In this document: piece after piece, positions 7,585 through 15,948 of the stretch
Layout of the letters: each line of letters begins with the position of its first letter
Position numbering within the stretch: the stretch's first letter is position 1
Assembly (NCBI GenBank): GCA_018335755.1
Contig: JAGXRK010000001.1
Coordinates: 186,001 to 250,000 of the forward strand
From: Ignavibacterium sp.
GTDB lineage: Bacteria > Bacteroidota > Ignavibacteria > Ignavibacteriales > Ignavibacteriaceae
Reading direction: 5' to 3'
DNA length: 64,000 nt
Notes under the pieces: model-generated
The model's database searches: none
What the model saw: only the letters and a program-made list of their open reading frames with translations
What the model was told of the DNA's origin: nothing
Translations under genes and position numbers: made by a program

Positions 7585-8811
7585 ATGAAACATTTCTTCT
7601 CTTTTTTAACAGTTATAATTTTTCTTAGTTTATCCCTTTCCACTATTGCACAGCAGGGTGGAGATGTTGATACAAAAGTGATTCCGCCTGATTATACAAC
7701 AACACCCGGAACTGGGGTTTTTACCGGCCCTCTTTCTATAACAGCAAGAACATATCAGCTTTTAATCCATGAAAGTTTATTAACCGATATGTTAAACAAA
7801 GAAATTCACGCTATAGCCTTGAGACTTCCGACATCGGCTACAGCAAACTGGCCTGCTGCAGATATTACTTTTAGCGATTATGACATTTATTTAGGCACCA
7901 GTGTTCCACCGGCAGACAGAAGTCTTACTTTTGCAGATAACAGAGTAGGTCCGCAAACTCTTGTCAGATCGGGGCCGTTAACCGTAACAGCAGGAGACTA
8001 TACTTTTGGAAACACTCCTAATAACTTTGCATCTGAGATATTGTTCAACACCTTTTACCTGTACACAGGCGGTCATTTATTAATTGAGATTCGTCACCAG
8101 GGCTTTTCGGGAACTTCACGATCCAATGATGCTTTAATTTCTTCAACTCCGGGGTACTTAAATTTATTCAGCGCATTGTGGCAAGGCAGTTACACTCCTA
8201 CAACCGGCTTACAGGGTAATTTCAGTATCGTTAAACTAACTTACGATGAACCAATACCAGTTGAGTTAACGTCTTTTACAGTGTCTATTTCCGGCACCAA
8301 TATTACATTGAATTGGACCACAGCAACCGAAACAAATAACCAGGGTTTTGATGTACAAAGAAAATCTTTAAACTCTGCTTATGAGTCAATTGGTTTTGTT
8401 TCCGGTTTTGGAACCACAACCGAAGCAAAAAGCTATTCTTTCAACGATGAAGTTGATAATGGTGTTTATACTTATCGCCTGAAGCAAATGGATTTTGACG
8501 GTTCATTTGAATACAGTAATGAGATAGAAGTAGATGTTAATATTCCTGCAGTATATTCACTCGAACAGAACTATCCAAATCCGTTCAATCCGTCAACTAC
8601 AATTAATTTCAGTATTGCGAATGATGGTTTTGTAAAGTTGGCTATATATAATACACTTGGACAGGAAGTAATGACTTTAGTTAATGAAGTAAAAGAATCT
8701 GGTTCGCATTCAATTACTTTTGATGCCTTGTCATTAACCAGCGGTGCATATTTCTATAAATTGGAAACAGCACAATTCAGCCAAACAAAGAAAATGCTTC
8801 TGGCAAAGTAA
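7585..8811 (+). CDS. Secreted type IX secretion cargo, unknown N-terminal domain
   Basis: 408 residues. The signal peptide covers about residues 1-22 (ends STIAQ). Residues ~30-225 form a beta-rich domain I do not recognise. An Ig/FN3-like linker follows (PVELTSFTVSISGTNITLNW, about 228-310), then the type A sorting domain (YSLEQNYPNPFNPSTTI to KMLLAK). The sorting domain is recognised by the type IX secretion system for export across the outer membrane. CAGGAG precedes the ATG. The gene is flanked on both sides by related palindromes (7420-7449, 8844-8871). No enzyme motif was found. Confidence 0.85.
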   Translation: MKHFFSFLTVIIFLSLSLSTIAQQGGDVDTKVIPPDYTTTPGTGVFTGPLSITARTYQLLIHESLLTDMLNKEIHAIALRLPTSATANWPAADITFSDYDIYLGTSVPPADRSLTFADNRVGPQTLVRSGPLTVTAGDYTFGNTPNNFASEILFNTFYLYTGGHLLIEIRHQGFSGTSRSNDALISSTPGYLNLFSALWQGSYTPTTGLQGNFSIVKLTYDEPIPVELTSFTVSISGTNITLNWTTATETNNQGFDVQRKSLNSAYESIGFVSGFGTTTEAKSYSFNDEVDNGVYTYRLKQMDFDGSFEYSNEIEVDVNIPAVYSLEQNYPNPFNPSTTINFSIANDGFVKLAIYNTLGQEVMTLVNEVKESGSHSITFDALSLTSGAYFYKLETAQFSQTKKMLLAK

Positions 8812-8843
8812 TTTTTTTATTAGTAAAACTAAAATGGCGTGAC

Positions 8844-8871
8844 GTATAGGGTACAAATATGTACCCTATAC
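8844..8871 (+). terminator. Palindrome after type IX cargo gene
   Basis: Perfect 11-bp inverted repeat GTATAGGGTAC/GTACCCTATAC with a 6-base loop, related in sequence to 7420-7449. No T tract follows, so it may be a dispersed repeat rather than a true terminator. Confidence 0.4.
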
Positions 8872-8949
8872 CTATGCATTTCAGACCAATCCTTCCTGTA
8901 CCTCAACTTCTTCCCTTGATTAGCCGAAATGATTTATTATCTTAGTTAT

Positions 8950-10800
8950 ATGAAGATCACTTATGTTTTAATACTACTTCTGTTTGGCCTTACCGGTATT
9001 TCAGCTCAGCAGGCGGGTACAGATGATTATAATAAATTTCTTCTTGCACAGAGTTATGAGCAGCAGGGAAGTTTCGACAGAGCTCAAAAAATTTATGAGG
9101 AGCTTTATCAAAAAGAACCACAAAACATTAATTACTTTAACTCATTGAACAGAGTTTACACTCAGCAGAAGAATTATGCGACCGCAATATTACTTATCGA
9201 AACCAGATTAAAGAGCTACCCTGATGATATCAATCTCATTGGTCAGCTTGGCTCAACCTACTATATGAGCGGGAATTATGAAAAAGCTTATCAGGTATGG
9301 GAAGAACCTTTAAAGAAACCGGGAACTAACCAAATATCATTTAGAGTGATTGCAAATTCTGCCATTGAGCGCCGTGCATTTGATAAGGCGATCGAGATTC
9401 TGGAAAAAGGAAAATCTACAACTAATGATCCGTTTGTTTTCTCAATGGATCTGGCAAATCTTTACTCTCTTACTATGAGATATGAAAAAGCTGCCGAGGA
9501 ATACTGCTCAATTCTTGAAATATCACCCACTCAGATTACGGTGGTGCAAAGCAGGATTCTTTCATATATAAATAAACCTGATGCGCTGGAAAAAACAATC
9601 AGAGCAGTTGAAAAGAATAGAAAGTCTGATAACCTTCAAATTCTTTCTTTATTGGCCAGATTATATACAGAACAAAAAGATTTCAAAAAGGCTTATAGTA
9701 TTTATTCTGAACTTGATAATAAAAGGCAATCCCAGGGAGGCGATCTTTATAACTATGCCGAGTTCATTTTCCGCGAAGGGGAATATGAAACAGCTTCTAC
9801 TGTTTACAGTACAATAATTCAACGCTATCCGGAATCTCAAATAGTTTCATCTGCAAAGATTGGTAATGCCAAATCACAGGAGGCAATTCTCCGACAAAAA
9901 TTCTTATCAACGGCTGAAGATTGGAAAACATTTTCACTTCCCCCAAAACTTGATGCTAACACTGTAGAGCCAGCTATAAAAGCATTTGAAGAGATCACAA
10001 ATATTTATGCTCACAGCGAAGTTGCAATTGAGTCTTATCTAAGAATGGCTCAAATAAGATTCAGATTGCAGAGTGATTTAAATTCAGCTAAAGAACTTTT
10101 GGATGTTATAATAAAAAATTATCCAATGTCCAGATTATCAATTGATGCTTATTTGGATCTTGCTGAGATAAATCTTATTGAAGACAATCTGGATGAATCT
10201 ACAAAATTATATGAAGAAGCTCTTAATCTTAGAGGTGCTTCGTTAGAAAAAAAGAATGAAGCTCATTTTCATCTTGCTAAAATAAATGCCTATCAAGGAA
10301 ACTTTAACCAGACAGCCACTCATCTTTCCGAAATACTTAAAAATCTAAAAGATAATCTTGCCAATGATGCATTGGAAATATCCTTAATAATGAACACAGC
10401 AAAGAATGATTCGTCTAATCTTTTGCTTTTCAGCGAAGCAGAAATTCTGGCAGAAAGAATGTTGTTTGCCGAAGCTAAAGAAAAATATGACAGGATTGCT
10501 ATGGATCAACGGGCATTTGTTTTTCACTCAATTGTTAACCTTAGATCCGCTCAGATGGCTATTGCACTGCAGAATTACAAGGATGCAATTCAACAACTCG
10601 TTGCAATTTCGGAAGAATTTGAGAAAAATATTTATGCTGATAAAGCCTTATATTTGCTGGGTAATATTTATGAATATACGTTAAAAGAACTGCCTAAAGC
10701 AATAGACAGTTATGAGAAGCTTTTGCTGCAGTTCCCCGGTTCAATTTATCTCGATAAAGCAAGAGAAAGAATCTTATATCTTAGAAGTAAAACAAGTTAG
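8950..10800 (+). CDS. Exported TPR-repeat protein
   Basis: 616 residues from the ATG at 8950. I prefer this start over the in-frame ATG at 8929 because it places a normal signal peptide (KITYVLILLLFGLTGISAQ) at the N-terminus. The rest is alpha-helical with many tetratricopeptide repeats, for example ...AQSYEQQGSFDRAQKIYEEL and DSYEKLLLQFPGSIYLDKAR at the C-terminus. TPR arrays are protein-interaction scaffolds; outer-membrane or periplasmic assembly roles are common for exported ones. It ends nine bases before clpX, so the two may be co-transcribed. The partner is unknown. Confidence 0.85.
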   Translation: MKITYVLILLLFGLTGISAQQAGTDDYNKFLLAQSYEQQGSFDRAQKIYEELYQKEPQNINYFNSLNRVYTQQKNYATAILLIETRLKSYPDDINLIGQLGSTYYMSGNYEKAYQVWEEPLKKPGTNQISFRVIANSAIERRAFDKAIEILEKGKSTTNDPFVFSMDLANLYSLTMRYEKAAEEYCSILEISPTQITVVQSRILSYINKPDALEKTIRAVEKNRKSDNLQILSLLARLYTEQKDFKKAYSIYSELDNKRQSQGGDLYNYAEFIFREGEYETASTVYSTIIQRYPESQIVSSAKIGNAKSQEAILRQKFLSTAEDWKTFSLPPKLDANTVEPAIKAFEEITNIYAHSEVAIESYLRMAQIRFRLQSDLNSAKELLDVIIKNYPMSRLSIDAYLDLAEINLIEDNLDESTKLYEEALNLRGASLEKKNEAHFHLAKINAYQGNFNQTATHLSEILKNLKDNLANDALEISLIMNTAKNDSSNLLLFSEAEILAERMLFAEAKEKYDRIAMDQRAFVFHSIVNLRSAQMAIALQNYKDAIQQLVAISEEFEKNIYADKALYLLGNIYEYTLKELPKAIDSYEKLLLQFPGSIYLDKARERILYLRSKTS

Positions 10801-10809
10801 ATAGTTATT

Positions 10810-12060
10810 ATGTCAAAAAAACAGGACCAACGAATAGTTAAATGTTCATTTTGCGGTAGAGACGGTAATGAAGTAGGAAGCATGATTGCCGGTCCGGATG
10901 TATACATTTGTGATATTTGTATTGCAAGCAGTGTAGATATACTTAAAAATAATCTTGCCGCCTATAACAGTGCAAAAAAAGGAAAATGGACACAGCACAC
11001 ACCTCAATCAATTAAAAAATCACTTGATGAATTTGTAATTGGTCAGGAAAAAGCAAAACGGGTTTTAGCTGTTGCTGTTTATAATCATTATAAAAGAATT
11101 AATTCCAGAAATTCCTTTTTTGAACTTGATGAAGTAGAGATTGAAAAGAGTAATATTCTTCTTCTTGGGCCAACAGGAGTTGGAAAAACATTGCTTGCAC
11201 AAACTCTCGCACGGATACTTGATGTGCCGTTTGCTATTGCAGATGCAACAACTCTTACTGAAGCGGGTTATGTAGGGGATGATGTTGAAACAGTTCTTGT
11301 TCATCTTCTCCAGGCCGCAGATTATAATCTGGAGCGTGCACAAAAGGGAATTGTTTACATTGATGAAATAGATAAAATTGCCAGAAAAAGCGAGAGCACA
11401 TCAATAACCAGAGATGTTTCCGGCGAAGGTGTGCAGCAGGCATTGCTTAAGATTCTTGAAGGTACAATTGCCGGAATTCCGCCCAAAGGAGGACGAAAAC
11501 ATCCGGAACAAAGTCTTATTAATCTTAACACTAAAAACATTTTGTTTATTGTTGGTGGTGCTTTTGAGGGAATTGAAAAGATTATTGCAAAGAGAATTAA
11601 TAAAAACAAAATGGGCTTTGGCTCTGATCTGAAAAAAACAGAAACAGAAGATGAACTATTAAGTCTTGTTCAGCCAGAAGATCTATTAAGATTTGGTTTA
11701 ATTCCTGAATTGATTGGCAGATTACCTGTGTTCGCTCCGCTTCATTCTTTAAGTGAAGAAGCTATGGAGAGTATACTTAAAGAACCCAAAAATGCAATTC
11801 TTAAACAGTATAAAAAACTGTTTGCCATGGAGGGTGTCGATCTTGAGTTTGATCCGTTTGCTATTAATGCAATTGTTAAAAAATCGCTTGAAAGAAAAAC
11901 AGGTGCCCGCGCTCTTCGCTCAATAGTAGAACAGTTTATGCTGGATATTATGTTCGATCTGCCAGAAAGAAAAAATGTTGAAAAGTGTATCATCACAAAA
12001 GACGTGATCGAAAATTCCAGTGAGCCATTATTTATCGAAGCAGATGCAAAATCTGCTTAG
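10810..12060 (+). CDS. clpX: ATP-dependent Clp protease ATP-binding subunit ClpX
   Basis: 416 residues, standard length. The zinc-binding domain has C12, C15, C34 and C37. The AAA+ core has Walker A GPTGVGKT at 120-127, Walker [11 protein letters not shown], the pore loop GYVGDD and the arginine-finger region. The ClpP-docking loop reads MGFG rather than the common IGFG. ClpX unfolds tagged substrates and feeds them to ClpP. clpP is not in this window, so it must lie elsewhere. A strong terminator follows at 12079-12128. Confidence 0.97.
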   Translation: MSKKQDQRIVKCSFCGRDGNEVGSMIAGPDVYICDICIASSVDILKNNLAAYNSAKKGKWTQHTPQSIKKSLDEFVIGQEKAKRVLAVAVYNHYKRINSRNSFFELDEVEIEKSNILLLGPTGVGKTLLAQTLARILDVPFAIADATTLTEAGYVGDDVETVLVHLLQAADYNLERAQKGIVYIDEIDKIARKSESTSITRDVSGEGVQQALLKILEGTIAGIPPKGGRKHPEQSLINLNTKNILFIVGGAFEGIEKIIAKRINKNKMGFGSDLKKTETEDELLSLVQPEDLLRFGLIPELIGRLPVFAPLHSLSEEAMESILKEPKNAILKQYKKLFAMEGVDLEFDPFAINAIVKKSLERKTGARALRSIVEQFMLDIMFDLPERKNVEKCIITKDVIENSSEPLFIEADAKSA

Positions 12061-12078
12061 CTTAAAAATTTTTACATA

Positions 12079-12128
12079 GGGACTTATTGATAATCATTTT
12101 AATTTTTATTCAGTAAGTCCCTTTTTTA
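12079..12128 (+). terminator. Rho-independent terminator of clpX
   Basis: Arms GGGACTTATTGA (12079-12090) and TCAGTAAGTCCC (12110-12121), then TTTTTTATT. Strong stem and T tract directly after the clpX stop. Confidence 0.8.
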
Positions 12129-12141
12129 TTTATTATTGGTT

Positions 12142-13392
12142 ATGAAAACATTATTTCTTTTATTACTACTTACATCCTATTTGATTGCTCAGAATAAAAT
12201 CCTTATTCCAATGGATTTCCAGCAAACCGAGCATCTCAAAGCTTATGGAATAACATATCGGAGTTTAACTGACGGCTTAAAAGCCGATTGGTTACTAAAT
12301 TACCGCGGTGGTTCATTTCTAATTGATCATTCAGACAAAATTATTTCCGAGTGTCTTGTTGAGGGCGTAAGATTTGAACAAGTTTCACTTGCTCAAGCTG
12401 CTCAGATCTATGCAGAAGCGCAAAGTGAAAACAATAATATGGATGTTGTGCGATTAGAGAAAGCACCCAAAATAGCTGTTTATGTTCCACCCGGAACAGT
12501 ACCCTGGGATGATGCAGTAACACTGGTTCTAGAATACTCAAAAGTACCTTACGATAAAATCTGGAACGATGAAGTACTTCGCGGTGACCTTTCGGAATAT
12601 GACTGGCTTCATCTGCATCATGAGGATTTTACCGGTCAATATGGAAAATTTTATGCAAGTTTCAGTAATGCACAATGGTATATTGACCAACAGATAATGT
12701 ATGAGCAGAATGCTGAGAAAAACGGTTTTCAAAAAGTATCTGAAATGATGAAAACCGTAACAAGAGAAATAAAAAAATATGTCGGACAGGGCGGATTTCT
12801 TTTTGCAATGTGTTCTGCAACCGATTCCTATGATATAGCACTTGCAGCTGAGGATGCTGACATTTGCGCTCCTATGTTTGATGGAGATGCTGCTGATCCT
12901 GATGCCCAGGAAAAATTAGATTTTTCAAAAACCTTTGCATTCCACAACTTTAAACTTGAGATGAATCCTTATGTGTATGAATACAGTGATATTGATATTC
13001 AACCGGCAGAAATAGGTTCATTCGATAATGATTATTTCACTTTATTTGAATTCTCAGCAAAGTACGATCCCGTACCAACTATGTTAACCCAAAATCATGT
13101 AAATGTTATCCGCGGATTTATGGGACAAACTACAATGTTTAGAAGAAGTACAATTAAAAACTCGGTCATTATACTTGCTGAAAGACAAGGTACTGAACAG
13201 GTTAAATACATTAATGGAAATTTTGGCCGGGGGTTTTTTACATTTTATGGCGGGCATGATCCTGAAGACTATCAGCATGCAGTTGGTGATCCGCCGACCG
13301 ATTTAAATTTATATAAAACTTCTCCGGGTTATCGATTGATCCTAAACAATATTCTATTTCCAGCAGCCACAAAGAAAAAGCAGAAGACATGA
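12142..13392 (+). CDS. Conserved exported protein of the family often labelled 'asparagine synthetase B'
   Basis: 416 residues from the ATG at 12142; a TTG six bases earlier is in frame but unlikely. A signal peptide (KTLFLLLLLTSYLIAQ) precedes KILIPMDFQQTEHLKAYGI and DWLLNYRGGSF. I recall this pattern from Bacteroidota proteins auto-named asparagine synthetase B. No glutamine-amidotransferase Cys2 or ATP-pyrophosphatase motif is visible, and the protein is exported, so that name is not supported. HLHHEDFTGQYGKF and a later GGHDPEDYQH look conserved and may bind metal, which is inference. It overlaps the next gene by 4 bases (ATGA), indicating an operon. Confidence 0.7.
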   Translation: MKTLFLLLLLTSYLIAQNKILIPMDFQQTEHLKAYGITYRSLTDGLKADWLLNYRGGSFLIDHSDKIISECLVEGVRFEQVSLAQAAQIYAEAQSENNNMDVVRLEKAPKIAVYVPPGTVPWDDAVTLVLEYSKVPYDKIWNDEVLRGDLSEYDWLHLHHEDFTGQYGKFYASFSNAQWYIDQQIMYEQNAEKNGFQKVSEMMKTVTREIKKYVGQGGFLFAMCSATDSYDIALAAEDADICAPMFDGDAADPDAQEKLDFSKTFAFHNFKLEMNPYVYEYSDIDIQPAEIGSFDNDYFTLFEFSAKYDPVPTMLTQNHVNVIRGFMGQTTMFRRSTIKNSVIILAERQGTEQVKYINGNFGRGFFTFYGGHDPEDYQHAVGDPPTDLNLYKTSPGYRLILNNILFPAATKKKQKT

Positions 13393-14045
13393 AAACAATA
13401 AAACTGAAAAACGGCAGTAAAGAAATTCCAATTAATAAAATAGTTTGCGTCGGCAGAAATTACGTTGAACATATCCAGGAACTTGGTAATGAACAGCATG
13501 AGAAGCCGGTAATATTTCTTAAGACTGTAACTTCAGTTATTTATTCCGGTGAAGAAATAATTTATCCCTCATTTTCAGATGATATGCACCACGAAACGGA
13601 ATTAGTTTTACTTATCGGTTCAATGGTAAAAGATGCAAAGAGAATAGAGGCTGAAAAAGCTATTGCTGGTTACGGAGTTGGTTTGGATATGACTTTGCGG
13701 GATGTTCAAAATGATTTGAAGAAAAAAGGTCATCCCTGGACAATTGCAAAATGTTTTGATACATCGACTATGCTATCAGATTTTATTTCATCTGATGACT
13801 ATAAATTAACACTTAATGAAACAGTTACATTAAAAGTTAACGGTGAAGTTAGACAGAATGACAAGTTGAATAAAATGATTTTCAATCCTGCTCAGATAGT
13901 TGAATATATCTCCTCACTAATGACACTTGAAGAAGGTGATTTGATTTTCACAGGCACGCCTAAAGGAGTTAGCAAGGTTAATCGCGGAGATGTTTTAGAA
14001 GCTCAGATAGAGAATGTTTCTAAACTGAATTGCAAAGTTGTGTAG
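13389..14045 (+). CDS. Fumarylacetoacetate hydrolase family protein
   Basis: 218 residues, the length of the single-domain FAHD1/YcgM group. Motifs: KIVCVGRNYVEHIQEL at the N-terminus, the acidic metal site HHETELVLLIG, and the C-terminal LIFTGTPKGVSKVNRGD. Family members hydrolyse acylpyruvates or decarboxylate oxaloacetate with a bound divalent metal; the substrate here cannot be told from sequence. The ATG overlaps the upstream stop codon by 4 bases. It converges on ruvA with a 13-base gap and no visible terminator. Confidence 0.9.
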   Translation: MKTIKLKNGSKEIPINKIVCVGRNYVEHIQELGNEQHEKPVIFLKTVTSVIYSGEEIIYPSFSDDMHHETELVLLIGSMVKDAKRIEAEKAIAGYGVGLDMTLRDVQNDLKKKGHPWTIAKCFDTSTMLSDFISSDDYKLTLNETVTLKVNGEVRQNDKLNKMIFNPAQIVEYISSLMTLEEGDLIFTGTPKGVSKVNRGDVLEAQIENVSKLNCKVV

Positions 14046-14058
14046 AAAAAATCTTTTA

Positions 14059-14640
14059 CTATTTATTAAGATTGGAAAGAGCCTTTTTAATCAAATCTTC
14101 CAGTGAATAATTTTGATTTTCAATCAATAAATCGCGTACTGCTTTTTCAGCGACCTTTGCATTATACCCTAAAGTAGTTAATGCAGACATTGCTTCACTC
14201 TTTATACTGGGCTGAGTCTTTGTAAATTCACCGCCAGATATATCTTCAACCTTTGATCTAAGTTCAAGCACAAGTCTTTCAGCAGTTTTTCTTCCAATTC
14301 CGGGAACAGCAATTATTCGTGATACATTTCCCTCTTCAATAGCATCTTTTAATGATTCAACAGAAATTCCTGATAATAAACCAAGAGCAATTTTAGGACC
14401 TATACCGCTTATTGAAATTAATAATTCAAACATCTCCTTTTCTGATTCTGTAAAGAAACCGAAAAGGGATATGGAATCCTCCTTTACATGCGTGTGAATA
14501 AATAATGACACTTCGGCTTTATCAACTATCTTTTCAAAAGTGTTGATTGAAATACCCACTTTATATCCAACTCCGTTTACATCAAGTAAAATTTGTGTCG
14601 GCTTCGAAGAAATTATTTTACCTTTTAAATGACCTATCAT
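14059..14640 (-). CDS. ruvA: Holliday junction branch migration protein RuvA
   Basis: 193 residues, standard size. The N-terminal OB-fold starts MIGHLKGKI. Two helix-hairpin-helix motifs follow (ISGIGPKIALGLLSG and VPGIGRKTAERLVLEL), and the C-terminal RuvB-contacting domain ends LGYNAKVAEKAVRDLL. RuvA holds the four-way junction flat for RuvB. It overlaps the ruvC stop by 4 bases, so ruvC-ruvA form an operon. ruvB is not in this window. Confidence 0.97.
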   Translation of the reverse strand: MIGHLKGKIISSKPTQILLDVNGVGYKVGISINTFEKIVDKAEVSLFIHTHVKEDSISLFGFFTESEKEMFELLISISGIGPKIALGLLSGISVESLKDAIEEGNVSRIIAVPGIGRKTAERLVLELRSKVEDISGGEFTKTQPSIKSEAMSALTTLGYNAKVAEKAVRDLLIENQNYSLEDLIKKALSNLNK

Positions 14641-15173
14641 TCAATAACCCTATCAGGATTTGCTTCAATAAAAGATTTCCAACTTTTAGATTTTTTTGAA
14701 GGAGATTTTATTCTGAAAGCGTGACATAATGCGGTTGCAAGTGCATCGCTTTCATCAAGCTTCATTTTTAGTGACTTTAAATTAAGCAAAGTCTTAATCA
14801 TATAACTAACCTGTTCTTTAGAAGCAGCACCTTTTCCAACAACAGATTTTTTAATTTCGCGAGGGGAGTATTCACTTACAGGTAATCCATTATTTACCGC
14901 TGAAAGAATAGATACTCCTCTGGCATAACCTATTTTCATTGCTGACTGAAAATTCTTTCCATAGAAAGCAGTTTCAATTGCAAACTCATCCGGTTTGAAT
15001 TGCTTAATTATTTTATTCAATTCATTGTAGATTATTTCAAGTCTTTGTGGAATTTGTTTCGACGGGGTAAGTTTGATACAACCGCTTGAAATTCTTAAAA
15101 AAGAACTGCCGGATTGTTTTATAATACCATATCCAGTAGTATTTGTTCCGGGGTCAACACCAATTATTATCAT
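14637..15173 (-). CDS. ruvC: Crossover junction endodeoxyribonuclease RuvC
   Basis: 178 residues. RNase-H-like resolvase with the N-terminal catalytic acid in MIIIGVDPGTNTTGYGI (D7), a second acid in FAIETAFYGKN (E67 region), and the C-terminal KLDESDALATALCHA with the last acidic pair. It cuts Holliday junctions bound by RuvAB. It is followed by ruvA with a 4-base overlap and preceded by yebC on the same strand, the common yebC-ruvC-ruvA order. Confidence 0.97.
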   Translation of the reverse strand: MIIIGVDPGTNTTGYGIIKQSGSSFLRISSGCIKLTPSKQIPQRLEIIYNELNKIIKQFKPDEFAIETAFYGKNFQSAMKIGYARGVSILSAVNNGLPVSEYSPREIKKSVVGKGAASKEQVSYMIKTLLNLKSLKMKLDESDALATALCHAFRIKSPSKKSKSWKSFIEANPDRVIE

Positions 15174-15210
15174 CGAAAAAGCTATTTGATATTATAATCA
15201 TAAAAGATTG

Positions 15211-15936
15211 TTATTCTATAAAATCAGCATTAGAATATACATTTTGAACATCATCAATATCTTCCAATGATTCTATCAGCTTCATTGCTTTCTCAGCATC
15301 TTCACCTTTAACTACTATCAGATTTTTTGCTACCCATTGAAGTGATGCATTTTCAATTTCTAAGCTTTTATCTGCGAGTGCTTTCCTGACGGTTTCAAAG
15401 GATTCAATTGCAGTGCTGATTTCAAAAAAATCTTCTTCAGTCTGCAAATCATCTGCACCTGCTTCAATTATGATATCCATAATGTCATCCTCTGTTTTAT
15501 TTTGTTTGGGTAAGGTAATAATACCTTTTCTATCAAACATCCATGAAACAGAACCGTTTTCACCAAGACTTCCGCCATTTTTACTAAATAAGTGTCTAAC
15601 TTCAGCAACTGTTCTGTTTTTATTGTCTGTGGCAACCTCGACTAATACAGCAATTCCAGCTGGTCCATAACCTTCATAAGTAAGCTCGTGATATGTAACT
15701 CCTTCAAGTTCGCCGGTTGCTTTTTTTATGGCGCGGTCAATATTGTCCTGCGGCATGTTCTGGGCTTTTGCATTATCAACAGCAAGCCGGAGTCTTGGAT
15801 TACCAACAGGATCCCCGCCGCCGTGTCTGGCTGCAATAGTAATTTCTTTAATGAGCTTTGTAAAAATCTTTCCTCTTTTTGCATCAATTGCCGCTTTTTT
15901 ACGTTTAATAGTTGCCCATTTTGAGTGACCGGACAT
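15211..15936 (-). CDS. YebC/PmpR family protein
   Basis: 241 residues, typical. Opens MSGHSKWATIKRKKAAIDAK and continues with NPRLRLAVDNAKAQNMPQDN and the YEGYGPAGIAVLVEVATDNK segment. Members are DNA-binding regulators, and some act at the ribosome on difficult peptide sequences; both roles are reported and sequence alone does not separate them. It lies between recJ and ruvC on the same strand; recJ ends 12 bases upstream, suggesting one transcript recJ-yebC-ruvC-ruvA. Confidence 0.93.
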   Translation of the reverse strand: MSGHSKWATIKRKKAAIDAKRGKIFTKLIKEITIAARHGGGDPVGNPRLRLAVDNAKAQNMPQDNIDRAIKKATGELEGVTYHELTYEGYGPAGIAVLVEVATDNKNRTVAEVRHLFSKNGGSLGENGSVSWMFDRKGIITLPKQNKTEDDIMDIIIEAGADDLQTEEDFFEISTAIESFETVRKALADKSLEIENASLQWVAKNLIVVKGEDAEKAMKLIESLEDIDDVQNVYSNADFIE

Positions 15937-15948
15937 TATTCTTATCTC

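Noticed and set aside
8929..8949. Upstream ATG for the TPR gene
   Set aside because: It would place seven residues before a well-formed signal peptide starting at 8950. Not excluded.
12078..12128. Attenuator or riboswitch ahead of the 12142 gene
   Set aside because: A stem with T tract directly after the clpX stop is explained by a terminator.
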